DNA of 64,000 bases from Lycorma delicatula (Eukaryota; Arthropoda; Insecta; Hemiptera; Fulgoridae). Below are positions 27,301-32,885 of the stretch, in pieces. Location of the stretch: positions 39,222,153-39,286,152 of the forward strand of contig NC_134465.1 of assembly GCF_047948215.1 (NCBI RefSeq), in the 5' to 3' direction. The notes beneath the pieces were generated by a model. It worked only from the letters and a program-made list of their open reading frames with translations. It was not told the origin of the DNA and searched no databases. The position numbers and the translations under genes are program-made. How positions within the stretch are numbered: the stretch's first letter is position 1; each line of letters opens with the position of its first letter.

Positions 27301-30138
27301 ACACAACTCATCAGCCACCAGGCGAAACCGAAACAGATATTGGTTCAAATTCACATGGTTGGCGAGCACCTTGGCACCCGACGCCCTTAAAAACGAACTC
27401 GAGGCATACCATCCCCCTAGATCCTGTATAAAACTATACAAGGATCTTCCCTTAGTCGTGGTGTGCCATTCAAGCTGCCATGTCTCCATCGCGAGGCTCC
27501 ATAGCCTCTTCCGCAGACGGGAGATGGGCAACTGTTCGAAATTTTGTTCCGGTGCATTGTGATCACCGTTCCGCTCCAGTTCTGGCCCGGCTCGAAACCG
27601 CATCCCAAATGCCTCGGCCTTCCGACCTCTTCGGAACTTCCACATGACTGCTCGAACTTTCACCACTAAATCGATTGGGAGAGCCTTTCCCAATACGGTG
27701 GTAGCCTCGTAGGAGGTTGTTTTAAATACACTAGTGCATACAATCATGGCTCTGCGCTGGGCACTCCTTAAATTTTGAAGCAGTGCTCTATTTCTTTCCA
27801 ACGTATGCGCCCAAACTGGCGCCGTGTATGCGATCATACTTTCGAAGACGCCTCGGTACACCAAGTACATTTGGCGGCCGACAGCCCGTAATCCTTCCGA
27901 GCAATCCTCCTAAGCTTGTGCATCACAGAGACAGCGTCCGCCGCAACTTGCTTAATATGGTTACTAAAAAGCAACTTATCATCAAACAAAACACCTAGGT
28001 ACTTATGAACCCTTACTCGGCTGATTACACAGCCTTTATATTTAATGTGGGGGTTTCGACTGCATGATAATTTGTGTGCACCCTTCAGAAGCATGAACTT
28101 CGTCTAGGGCACAGAAATATTTAAATTTTGAATGTCCATCCAGCCTTCGGCGGTTGACAAAGCCGCCTGCGCTCTACTTTCTAGCTGCAGTCGTGAATTG
28201 CCACGAACTAAAAGGAGACAGTCATCGGCGAAAGCCTGGGCCGTGACTCCTTCTGGGAATGTCAACCCCTGAAATCCGTCAAACACCAGGTTCCACAGCA
28301 GGGGGCCGAGAACGGAACCCTGCGGGCTTCCCCTGGTGACGGACTTTTCCACAACTAGGTGCGCATCTTGCCTTGGTAAAGTGGCATCTCAACGATGGTA
28401 GTAAGTGACAGTAAATGTCACGCGAGACTCTGCGGTGGAGCTGAGTGCGAGTAGAGGTCTGTCCGCCTCTCCCTGCTAGACCAGATCGGAGGTCCATAAA
28501 TGACACCAAGTCAGGAGTATGAACTGATAGTTTGATTTCATTAAGGAAACTAGAAATAAATTTCGTTGTTGCGAACAACATTTTTGGTGGTATGTTATTT
28601 ATTCAATTGCCTCGAATATTATGAGACATTTACGCACAAATTGGCTCTATAAAGTGTAAAACTAGGCGCGGGGTTCGTGCTTTCGCGAACTCTGTTAGCT
28701 AGTTCAGACGGCAACTATGCAGGACATTCAAAATGTCCGGACGAGGTCTGCATCGAAGGCAAAAGCCGAATTTATAAATCACTGATGTAAATGTCTACCG
28801 AGGCATTTAGATCGGTGGCATCCCAATGAGGCCTGGCTTATTACTATGAGATGTAAACGTTAGAGGGCGAAAGACGACTCCCATTGAAGTCCATCAGGGC
28901 TAAGAACTGGGGGGAGAGGTGTGGCAACCGGAAGATTTGTAAGGCGGGGTCTTCCCCCTACAGGTTGTAACTTTTAACTCGTACAGTGTTAAAGTTTAAG
29001 ACGTTATAAAGTTTTTCCACAGAGTTACAACTCTTAATGTGCCACAGAAAAAAAGTTATGGAAATTTAAATTACACTGTACGTAGCGCGGACGGCGCCAG
29101 CTACTTGTGTACGCCTGCCGACCAATTACCAAAAAATATACACCGTTGAATACATTGTTTTAATGTGTATTTTTAAGCATTTTCATCGCTAATCCGACTA
29201 CAATAACAATATATATATTATTACATCTAAATATAACAGATACATTTCACAATTTTTATACATTTGAAGATGGAAATTATCGATTAGAACGATTCCGATC
29301 GGTTTTTCATGTTTCTAAGCGACATTTTGGGGTTGCCCCGCTCGCCTAAAAGGCTTGGGACAGCGACGGATGTTCCATCCATCTGTGTTCCTGACCAGTG
29401 GTGGTGCATTTCCATGATTAAAATTAAACAGGGCGCTTCATTGTTTTACAGTCTTCTAAACTGTAGTTTTGTATATTATATGAAGATAAAAAAAACTTTA
29501 TTTCTACCCATTCCCTCGACCGAGCGGAACAAAAATTAAACAGCATCGACGACCTGTATATTCAGAAGTCATCGTATAAAACACAAGACTGTAATAGATC
29601 ATTTTGACATGCGCATAGCGGCTGCAAGATTTGTACTCGTATAATTTTGGCTAATCCAAAATTTGTACGACCAGAATTCCAAAAATCAATAAAAAAATAT
29701 TTTTAAAAATGTGAAAACTTCTCCCAGACAGTCGGTAAAAGAAAAGCGCGAGTAACAATAGAATACAAAAAAACTAAGAGATTTCTGATGACATTCAAAA
29801 GTATCACCACGAAATCGGAATCGCAGAAAAGGGTATTTTAAACAGAATCGCTTTAGAAATTTAATTTATAATAAGAAAATGGTGAAAGAAACAACTAGAA
29901 GGAAGAAAGAAAACATGAAAAAACACTGCAATAAGTTACGATAGCGTAAAGTAAAAAAAAGTAGCACATACCTTATACATTCTTCAGGATAGTTTTCACA
30001 ATCTGTAATACATCTATATCTTTCCCACGACATCCAACCCATCGGAGGCCGTAATGCAAGTCCATTATGTAAACTGTTGGTCGGCGTCATTATTTGTAGC
30101 AGTAATATCAACGAAGAAAATTCTAATTTCTTATTCAT
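271..30138 (-). CDS. NAGA: Alpha-N-acetylgalactosaminidase-like glycosidase, 8 coding exons (complete)
   Basis: Spliced product of 416 residues; human NAGA is about 411. Family 27 glycosidases hydrolyse terminal alpha-galactosides or alpha-GalNAc in lysosomes or after secretion. Seen: a hydrophobic signal peptide (about 1-22), mature start [13 protein letters not shown], the IDDCW substrate loop (82-86), nucleophile D161 in YLKVDGC, acid/base D222 in [20 protein letters not shown] (249-258), and [10 protein letters not shown], which matches NAGA rather than the GLA form. The specificity loop YSCSWPAY (190-197) has S193 and A196, the NAGA pair, not the E and L of alpha-galactosidase A. Exons: 30138-29972, 24485-24311, 20451-20277, 13865-13771, 9492-9331, 6375-6178, 652-488, 384-271; all junctions are GT/AG and phases agree. 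No frameshift or early stop. The minus strand reads TTATTATAG just before the ATG region, so a 5' UTR intron is possible. Alpha-galactosidase activity cannot be excluded, because invertebrates often keep one ancestral gene. Confidence 0.93.
488..652 (-). CDS. NAGA: NAGA-like exon 7 (C-terminal beta domain)
   Basis: Residues 325-379. Acceptor TTTACAG|AAATTGG, donor ATAACA|GTAAGTT. Encodes the start of the antiparallel C-terminal domain (IQVWTRPI onward). Less conserved than the barrel, as is usual; assignment rests on frame, splice sites and position. Confidence 0.9.
661..980. other. NAGA intron 6, AT-rich, nothing recognised
   Basis: AT-rich sequence between exon 7 and the first repeat. I see no coding frame, repeat partner or structured element. 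Confidence 0.5.
981..1660 (+). repeat. Dispersed repeat family A, copy 1
   Basis: Shares a colinear block with 24866-25505: both run from CATGACTTCCTTGTAC, through GATTTGAACCGATGTGCCTTCC or a close variant, a shared block about an AAAGCTCTCAATG motif, CAAAAGGGGAGGTGCACAA, to ATACTTCCTTTACTTC. No transposase frame is seen, so it is probably a non-autonomous element. Open frames across it are incidental. Confidence 0.7.
1685..2037 (-). CDS. Possible orphan exon or gene fragment (unidentified)
   Basis: An open frame of about 117 codons on the minus strand inside NAGA intron 6. It starts after a T-rich tract ending GTAG and stops at a good donor, TCAG|GTAAAGG. The product has one hydrophobic stretch ([19 protein letters not shown]) followed by a basic, helical-looking segment. 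The pattern loosely recalls insect chemoreceptor exons, but I cannot match it to a family and found no neighbouring exon. It may be chance. Confidence 0.22.
2040..3500. other. Intronic stretch without recognised gene
   Basis: AT-rich with homopolymer runs. The only structure seen is a near-perfect palindrome at 3212-3239 (AATAAGGTAC, spacer, GTACCTTATT). A purine-rich part at 2840-3330 may be decayed repeat, but no protein similarity is visible. Confidence 0.4.
3505..4297 (+). mobile_element. Penelope-like retroelement fragment (RT end plus GIY-YIG)
   Basis: Decayed 3' part of a Penelope-like element. The frame at 3524-3748 reads [20 protein letters not shown] and then RAVVYSHN and [16 protein letters not shown], the end of a Penelope reverse transcriptase (compare its Y-R-K-P-T motif). 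The frame at 3849-4133 has SGIYSISI, an [18 protein letters not shown] stretch and RAFKNN, matching the GIY-YIG endonuclease order GIY, YIG, R-x-x-x-H; the second motif is degenerate (YIL). The 5' part is missing and stops separate the frames, so it is inactive. Confidence 0.75.
4234..4367. repeat. Large inverted repeat at the Penelope-like 3' end
   Basis: Arms of about 60 bases, left from AATTGCATATATAC and right ending GTATATATGCAATT, meet with a spacer of only a few bases near 4297. The left arm includes the last part of the Penelope-like frame, so the right arm is an inverted copy of the element's end. Confidence 0.8.
4753..5045. repeat. MITE-like fragment
   Basis: Begins TACACAGGCAGGATGTCCCA after an AT microsatellite, the style of a Tc1/mariner-related terminus (TACAG...GATGTCC). 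No matching right terminus was found; it runs into mariner sequence near 5050 and may be truncated by it. No coding potential recognised. Confidence 0.35.
5060..5965 (+). mobile_element. Mariner (DD34D type) transposase, decayed
   Basis: Frames at 5090-5314 ([20 protein letters not shown], then [13 protein letters not shown]) and 5637-5867 ([18 protein letters not shown], then [18 protein letters not shown]) match the helix-turn-helix and C-terminal parts of mariner transposases. Between them lie the equivalents of HDNARPH (SDNAHPH, near 5590) and many stops. A right terminus reading GTTACTTTCCAAATAACCCC ends near 5955; the left terminus was not located. Inactive. Confidence 0.8.
6178..6375 (-). 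CDS. NAGA: NAGA-like exon 6 (end of barrel)
   Basis: Residues 259-324, 198 bases, phase 0 at both ends. Acceptor ATTGCAG|TTAATT, donor TTTAAG|GTAAATG. Encodes [22 protein letters not shown] and [13 protein letters not shown], all strongly conserved family 27 blocks closing the barrel. Confidence 0.93.
6985..7800 (-). mobile_element. Mariner remnant (irritans-like), internally deleted
   Basis: On the minus strand, near 7250-7020, [14 protein letters not shown] and then [20 protein letters not shown] match the mariner end motifs LAPSDFH and TDxEL..WI. Near 7550-7400 [20 protein letters not shown] matches the N-terminal V-R-R-W-x-x-x-F region. The catalytic middle is absent and frames are broken. 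A run of 12 C residues at about 7009-7020 follows the 3' end. Same subfamily as the scrap at 61830-61965. Confidence 0.6.
8100..9020. other. Unassigned repeat-like block in NAGA intron 5
   Basis: Less AT-rich than its surroundings and holding several overlapping minus-strand open frames (8442-8943) of 60-70 codons, none with a motif I know. Probably a decayed element. Confidence 0.35.
9331..9492 (-). CDS. NAGA: NAGA-like exon 5 (acid/base aspartate)
   Basis: Residues 205-258, phase 0 at both ends. Acceptor TTTTACAG|CCAGAT, donor GACATG|GTAAAT. Contains [13 protein letters not shown], with R218 and D222 at the positions of the NAGA arginine and acid/base, and ends in HWNDPDM. Confidence 0.93.
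9631..9860 (-). mobile_element. tRNA-derived SINE, copy 1
   Basis: Reverse-oriented copy of the SINE family of this window. Shared blocks, read on the minus strand: the Pol III B box AGGTTCAAATCC, GAATACTAGATC, the CACACATCTCAGGAACGG block, GAGACCATGCAAGGC and GGAGGCTAAACAAGAG. The A-box end is degraded. Confidence 0.75.
10093..10372 (+). repeat. Perfect 140-base tandem duplication
   Basis: The unit GACTGTATAAAACAGATGAG... at 10093-10232 is repeated at 10233-10372 with no difference that I can find. It lies at the 5' edge of the jockey-type LINE. Confidence 0.9.
11653..11968 (-). mobile_element. Composite insertion: SINE copy 2 plus LINE-type 3' tail
   Basis: 11653-11835 is the SINE family on the minus strand (revcomp of GGAGACTAAACAGAAAAAGA to GATTGTGGATACCAG). 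11836-11968 is different sequence ending in (AAAT)n, like a LINE tail on the plus strand. The pair sits between the LINE codons for LLSNN and KHYGFRK, with AAATAATAA-like sequence on both sides as a probable target duplication. Confidence 0.6.
13200..13256 (+). repeat. GAGTGAATGA-type minisatellite
   Basis: Imperfect repeats of GAGTGAATGA and close variants in the 3' untranslated part of the LINE. Confidence 0.6.
13771..13865 (-). CDS. NAGA: NAGA-like exon 4 (specificity loop)
   Basis: Short 95-base exon, residues 173-204. Acceptor TTTACAG|GTTATCC, donor TCT|GTAAGTT. Encodes YSCSWPAY, where the serine and alanine make room for the N-acetyl group of GalNAc in the NAGA subgroup. Confidence 0.92.
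14080..14560 (+). mobile_element. LINE reverse transcriptase C-terminal fragment
   Basis: Broken frames read [20 protein letters not shown], then [21 protein letters not shown], matching the Y-x-S-E-C-W ... EMR.LR...G.TR.DR..N..I tail typical of insect endonuclease-RT LINEs. Stops and frameshifts throughout; 5' truncated. Confidence 0.6.
14889..15070 (+). mobile_element. tRNA-derived SINE, copy 3 (5' truncated)
   Basis: Starts at ATACTAGATGATGGATACCG and continues through TTCTTTGGTGGATGG, CTGAGACTGTACAAGACTAC and CCAGAGGCTAAACAATTAAG. The tRNA-like head is missing. Confidence 0.75.
15370..16130 (+). pseudogene. DUF4817-type Tc1/mariner transposase, copy 1 (decayed)
   Basis: Fragments in order: [12 protein letters not shown] (about 15455), [20 protein letters not shown] (about 15620), WLQQD (about 15820, second catalytic D), [19 protein letters not shown] (about 15910, third catalytic region, D replaced by N) and a degenerate C-terminal helix. 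These match the helix-turn-helix plus DDE_3 transposases at 18968-20190 and 32886-34210. Several stops and frameshifts; no termini found. Confidence 0.65.
16867..17292. repeat. A-B-A'-B' inverted duplication
   Basis: Segment A (16867-17032) is repeated inverted as A' (17083-17237): both contain the CTCAGGAGATTTGGACATTT motif or its complement. Segment B (17033-17082, CTTCAGTCAAATGACTGAAG plus A-run plus GATAATTGATCAGTAATGGG) recurs inverted as B' (17238-17292). B' continues into the 3' end of the RTE-type LINE. Confidence 0.85.
17265..18090 (-). mobile_element. RTE-type LINE 3' fragment
   Basis: An open frame of 207 residues starting [20 protein letters not shown] carries the RT catalytic FADD box, [40 protein letters not shown] and [12 protein letters not shown], the C-terminal half of a non-LTR endonuclease-RT. 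It is a long, unbroken frame for such a fragment, suggesting a fairly young copy. The 5' half is missing; the 3' untranslated part ends in CTTCAGTCATTTGACTGG (plus strand) beside an A-run. Confidence 0.88.
18290..18348 (+). repeat. Low-complexity tract (A-run, AT repeat, C-run)
   Basis: Poly-A, (TA)n and a run of about 13 C residues in succession. Confidence 0.8.
18968..20190 (+). pseudogene. DUF4817-type Tc1/mariner transposase, copy 2 (decayed)
   Basis: Decayed transposase. Near 19300 the frame reads [17 protein letters not shown]; 19379-19672 holds [26 protein letters not shown] and the first catalytic block [16 protein letters not shown] (the usual D is S or N here). Beyond 19675 the rest is in broken frames: [10 protein letters not shown] near 19960 and a C-terminal end [18 protein letters not shown] stopping at 20190. 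A left edge near 18968 (GGATGTTTCAAAAAGGACAC) could be a terminus; no right partner was found. Confidence 0.75.
20277..20451 (-). CDS. NAGA: NAGA-like exon 3 (catalytic nucleophile)
   Basis: Residues 115-172 plus one base. Acceptor TTACAG|ATTC, donor AAAG|GTATAA. Begins [15 protein letters not shown] and carries KVDGC, whose aspartate (D161) aligns with the family nucleophile; C133 and C163 fit the conserved disulfide. Confidence 0.93.
20740..21838 (-). mobile_element. Mariner with internal deletion (decayed)
   Basis: On the minus strand, the N-terminus [18 protein letters not shown] near 21700 and then the frame 21297-20974 with [19 protein letters not shown], then [16 protein letters not shown] and TINVEAYC match mariner transposases; the first catalytic D is intact (SDETW). 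The minus-strand sequence then jumps to [20 protein letters not shown] near 20950-20890, so the segment with HDNARPH is deleted. Frameshifts elsewhere. Probable edge near 21835. Confidence 0.82.
22721..23927 (+). mobile_element. piggyBac-like non-autonomous element with TTAA sites
   Basis: TTAA (22721-22724) is followed by CAGGTTGAAGACCTTGAC; the other end is CAAGGTCACCAACCTG followed by TTAA (23924-23927). Matching inverted ends beside duplicated TTAA are the mark of piggyBac-class insertion. The inside is about 1.2 kb, has no recognised transposase, and holds repeated GACTGATCAGT motifs near both ends. Confidence 0.75.
23745..23920 (+). repeat. Subterminal tandem repeat, about 95-base unit
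   Basis: Two units, each GCATGTGGGACTGATCAGTG, then a spacer with AGTACCAAAC or AGTAAAACAC, then TGTGAGA(C/G)TG(A/G)TAAGT(C/G)CCACAAGGT. A shorter relative (GAGACTGATCAGTTCCCA) lies near 22910 at the opposite end. Confidence 0.7.
24311..24485 (-). CDS. NAGA: NAGA-like exon 2 (IDDCW substrate loop)
   Basis: Completes S56 and encodes residues 57-114. Acceptor TTACAG|TGAG and donor GATTAT|GTATGTG. Contains the IDDCW motif, whose aspartates bind the sugar hydroxyls in this family, and the conserved DPERFPSGI stretch. The exon is 175 bases and keeps frame with both neighbours. Confidence 0.93.
24866..25505 (+). repeat. Dispersed repeat family A, copy 2
   Basis: Colinear with 981-1660 and in the same orientation, in another NAGA intron. 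Runs from CATGACTTCCTTGTACGCC to CAAAATACTTCCTTTACTTC. Confidence 0.7.
25506..26790. other. NAGA intron 1, no recognised feature
   Basis: AT-rich with short incidental open frames on both strands; becomes less AT-rich after about 26580. No gene or repeat partner recognised. Confidence 0.45.
26796..26852. repeat. Imperfect hairpin
   Basis: GTGAGCGA pairs with TCGCTCAC at the ends, and GGGTGC with GCACCC around a short loop. It lies just downstream of the R1-type LINE fragment and could be part of its 3' untranslated region. Confidence 0.45.
26960..28400 (-). mobile_element. R1-clade LINE fragment (RT to zinc knuckle)
   Basis: Minus-strand frames in series: [18 protein letters not shown], then the catalytic [20 protein letters not shown] (28352-28104); [20 protein letters not shown] (28094-27834); [52 protein letters not shown] and the terminal [19 protein letters not shown] zinc-binding motif (27870-27220). 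This order is typical of R1-clade elements. Frameshifts at about 28100 and 27850 and missing 5' half show it is dead. GC content is well above the host introns. Confidence 0.85.
28430..29130. other. CpG-rich unassigned block
   Basis: Noticeably richer in CpG than the flanks, with palindromes such as GGACATTCAAAATGTCC (28723-28739). No protein motif found on either strand. It adjoins the 5' edge of the R1-type fragment and may be its untranslated or deleted 5' part, but this is a guess. Confidence 0.35.
29131..29965. other. NAGA intron 1 near exon 1, nothing recognised
   Basis: Moderately AT-rich. Incidental open frame at 29309-29539 without known motif. Confidence 0.45.
29972..30138 (-). CDS. 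NAGA: NAGA-like exon 1 (signal peptide and mature N-terminus)
   Basis: Residues 1-55 plus two bases of codon 56. The ATG at 30138-30136 opens a leader [15 protein letters not shown] followed by [21 protein letters not shown], the conserved start of the family 27 barrel. Donor on the minus strand is AAG|GTATGTG, phase 2. This is the first in-frame ATG before the signal peptide. Confidence 0.93.
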
Positions 30139-30206
30139 TATGTGGCCCTATAATAAAAACAAAGCACGATCTTTAAATTAAAGAAAAAATGAATGCATAA
30201 TAATAA

Positions 30207-30832
30207 TAGACACGATAAAACCAGTAATTACTTACGCGAGCGAGACTTTATTTAGATTAAATATGAAAAATAAGACTGAACCTTTGCTTAAAGTTGAACG
30301 CAGGATTCTTAGAACATGCAAAAACAAAAAAACATAAACACGAAAATCAGTACAGATTATTGTCTAATAAATTTCTGTACAAAAACTTGGAATCCTTAAT
30401 TGATACTATGAAAAAGAAGCGAATTTCTTTCTGCGCACGCTTGTTAAGATTACCGCAGGATAGGATTACTAAGAGAATTATCGATCGATTTTTAAAAAAA
30501 ATTTTTTCTTTAAAAAATCCGCCATTATGGATCAAAGAAATTAAAGAATATATGCAAGAATTAAATTTTACTTACGAAGATTTACTTAATAAATCCGAAA
30601 AATTAAAATTTGTTATTAAAGATCCGAATACCGACTTTAAAGTAAGAAATTTTAATTATACAAAAAGGATTTATTCAGAAGAGGATCGTAAAGCAAGATC
30701 ATTAAGAATGACTAAATATTGGGAGAAAGTAAAAGCTAAGAACTTAAAGGTCAAAAGATCGGCAAAAAAGACTTGAATTATTTTGACTAAAGTGGTCCTT
30801 TGCGGCCTTTAAAAGTAAAATAAATAAATAAA
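30207..30832 (+). mobile_element. LINE 3' fragment (RT C-terminal tail), family L
   Basis: Upstream frame reads KPVITYASETLFRLNMKNKT and VERRILRTCKNKKT; after a frameshift, 30294-30776 continues with YRLLSNKFLYKNLESLIDTM, ISFCARLLRLPQDRITKRII and a basic end. This is the post-RT region of an endonuclease-RT LINE (Y-A-S-E-T, E-R-R-I-L-R). The tail is AAATAAATAAA at 30820-30832. A relative lies at 54880-55720. The 160-residue frame is not a host gene. Confidence 0.7.
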
Positions 30833-31369
30833 CAGATTCTTTTATTACGGTTTAATTTTTATAAAAACATCATTACAGTCGGCTGACAGATCCCTTTAAA
30901 TATAATTATTGATTCCACTATGGAAGTTTACGATAAACTCTTGTACTTCTTGGTGGTTACTTATTAGGTTTTTTCATCGTATACGTGTACAGTAGTTTTT
31001 ACTTCTTTTCTATTAATTACTTACTATTAAACGTCACAAAATAGTACTTTCTAATCTAACAGAGAGTTTGCCATTAGATTTTACTTTCCGACCTCTTATT
31101 TTTATCGAGAAAAGATTCTAAAAATAATCTCTCATTTTTCAATGATATGATCAAGATATGACGGAACTCCGATCGATAGTTTAAAAAAAATATTGTTTCA
31201 AACAAAAGCTACAACAAATTCTAGTCTGGCGGAAGGGTACATACGCAATTACATGCACGCCAAACCGGTATGCATCGTAATAGATCGCTACCCTTCTCTT
31301 ACTCTTCTGCAATCTTTCTTGCCGATTCCCGGTGTTGCTCCTGAAAGAGTTCTGACGATAGCGACCTGA

Positions 31370-31645
31370 ATCGGCTGAATCGATAGTGGTGAACGCGTCT
31401 TCCTAAATGAACTGATTTGGAGTTTCAGCGTTCAAGCCCTAGTAAAGTCAGTTATTTTTACACGGATTTGAAAACTAGATCGTGGATACCGGTTTCTTTG
31501 GTGGTTGGGTTTCAATTAACCACACATCTCAGGAATGGTAGAACTGAGACTGTACAAGACTGCACTTCATTTACACTCATACATATCCTCTGAAGTATTA
31601 TCTGAAAGGTAATTACCGGAGGCTAAACGGGAAAAAGAAAGAAGT
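31370..31645 (+). mobile_element. tRNA-derived SINE, copy 4
   Basis: Nearly full-length: GTGGTGAACGCGTCTTCCTA, B box GCGTTCAAGCCC, GGATTTGAAAACTAGATCG, GGTTGGGTTTCAATTAACC, CTGAGACTGTACAAGACTGC and GGAGGCTAAACGGGAAAAAG. The extreme 5' end is diverged. A long-terminus element follows directly. Confidence 0.85.
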
Positions 31646-32550
31646 GTCGGCCAAATTTAAGGGCAGATTCAGGACATTAGAATAAATAAAAAATACAAAA
31701 AAACAAAAAAAATTACAAAAATATATTTGAATACATATAAAAAATTATTTTAAAAAAAAAGCTTTTATTTAAATAATATTAATAAAAAAGGAAACACGTT
31801 AGAAATACCCTCTAAAAAGTAAAAAATAAATTATTTAAATATCTAATAAATAAAAAATAAATAAATGCAATAATTATTAAATTTTAAAATTAAAAGTAAT
31901 GAAAATATTTAGTTCAATAAAAGCGTGGCGCAGTTTTTATAATTTATTTAAAACAACACAGTATTTATTTTTACAACAATTAATCTTCATTTTCATTTTC
32001 AATTGCGACGCGAGGAGGCGGAAATGTCTGCTGGAACCTCTCCAGTTGAGACCGACTATCTACAAGTAACAATCTGGGAAAATGCACCCACTCGCTTTCT
32101 TTGTACGTGTTCTCACATAGTTGAAGTTCATCTTCAAAGTCTGCTTGTAAACTAAGCCAAATTGAACACACTCTTTCCGCTAAAAGTTTCATTTTAATTA
32201 ATTATGAATTTTTATTTATTGAATTCATAATTACGATTACAAGTATAATAATTAATAATTTTTCAGATTACCGTCAAAATGTAATAACTTTGTGCAAGAT
32301 TTCTAAATTTAATTTTTATTTTTAATCTTATTAACCCTTAAAGGTCATCTCGGTTTAAAATTCCCAATTTGATTTAATTCTTATGTTTTACTTTTTAGAG
32401 GGGGGTTTTCTAATTTGTTTCCTTTTTTTATTAATATTATTTAAATAAAAGCTTTTTTAAAAAATAATTTGTTATATGTAATCAAATATATTTTTGTATT
32501 TTTTATTTATTCTGATGTCCTGAATCTGTCCTTAAATTTGGCCGACACTT
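31642..32550. mobile_element. DNA element with about 170-base inverted termini
   Basis: Left end AAGTGTCGGCCAAATTTAAG and right end (complement) AAGTGTCGGCCAAATTTAAG continue as imperfect inverted repeats to about 31823 and 32384, including the AGATTCAGGACAT and CCTCTAAAAAGTAAAA blocks. Total about 0.9 kb. The interior carries one 70-codon minus-strand frame. Superfamily unknown; a target duplication is not clear because the left flank is the GAAAG-rich SINE tail. Confidence 0.75.
31980..32192 (-). CDS. Hypothetical 70-residue ORF inside the long-terminus element
   Basis: Starts MKLLAERVCSIWLSLQADFE and ends in an acidic tail (ENENED). It is less AT-rich than the element's arms, which suggests captured or once-functional coding sequence. 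It does not resemble a transposase that I know. Could be an exon fragment carried by the element, or chance. Confidence 0.3.
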   Translation of the reverse strand: MKLLAERVCSIWLSLQADFEDELQLCENTYKESEWVHFPRLLLVDSRSQLERFQQTFPPPRVAIENENED

Positions 32551-32552
32551 CT

Positions 32553-32712
32553 TTCTACTGTTATATATCATCAGCACATACTTCATGTAGTTTTTCCAAT
32601 CTGCGATTACCTCTGACGCCATTTCCGAATCACGTTTACAAAATTTTGTAATTGTATATTCCTTTGACCAGCAGTAAATAATAATGGTTATAACGAATGA
32701 TATAACCATTTA
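32553..32712 (-). pseudogene. Merlin / IS1595-type transposase fragment
   Basis: The minus-strand frame reads IIIYCWSKEYTITKFCKRDS, then EVIADWKNYMKYVLMIY. This matches the L-I-Y-x-W ... V-x-D-W-x-N-Y/F-x-R-x-V-C segment just before the DDE domain of IS1595/ISXO2-like (Merlin) transposases; the usual V-C is V-L here. The frame then runs into the long-terminus element, and the catalytic domain is not seen. Confidence 0.5.
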
Positions 32713-32722
32713 TAATTAACCA

Positions 32723-32874
32723 AACTTAACCTACGCTCGCTAACCTCGACTAATTAACACAGTAATTTTTTGAGTATTTAAATAATAAATTCAGTAATTA
32801 TTATAAATATTTTTTATATAAATAATCAAAACATTACTGTAAATTAGTCGAGGTTAGCGAGCGTAGGTTAAGTT
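32723..32874. repeat. Fold-back element with 42-44-base arms
   Basis: AACTTAACCTACGCTCGCTA... (32723-32766) is complemented by ...TAGCGAGCGTAGGTTAAGTT (32833-32874), near-perfect apart from a small indel, with an AT-only spacer of about 66 bases. No coding potential. Confidence 0.85.
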
Positions 32875-32885
32875 TTGTTAATCTA

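Noticed and set aside
30294..30776. 160-residue basic open frame upstream of NAGA, a tempting host gene
   Set aside because: Its upstream continuation reads as the post-RT part of a LINE and a related broken copy lies at 54880-55720.
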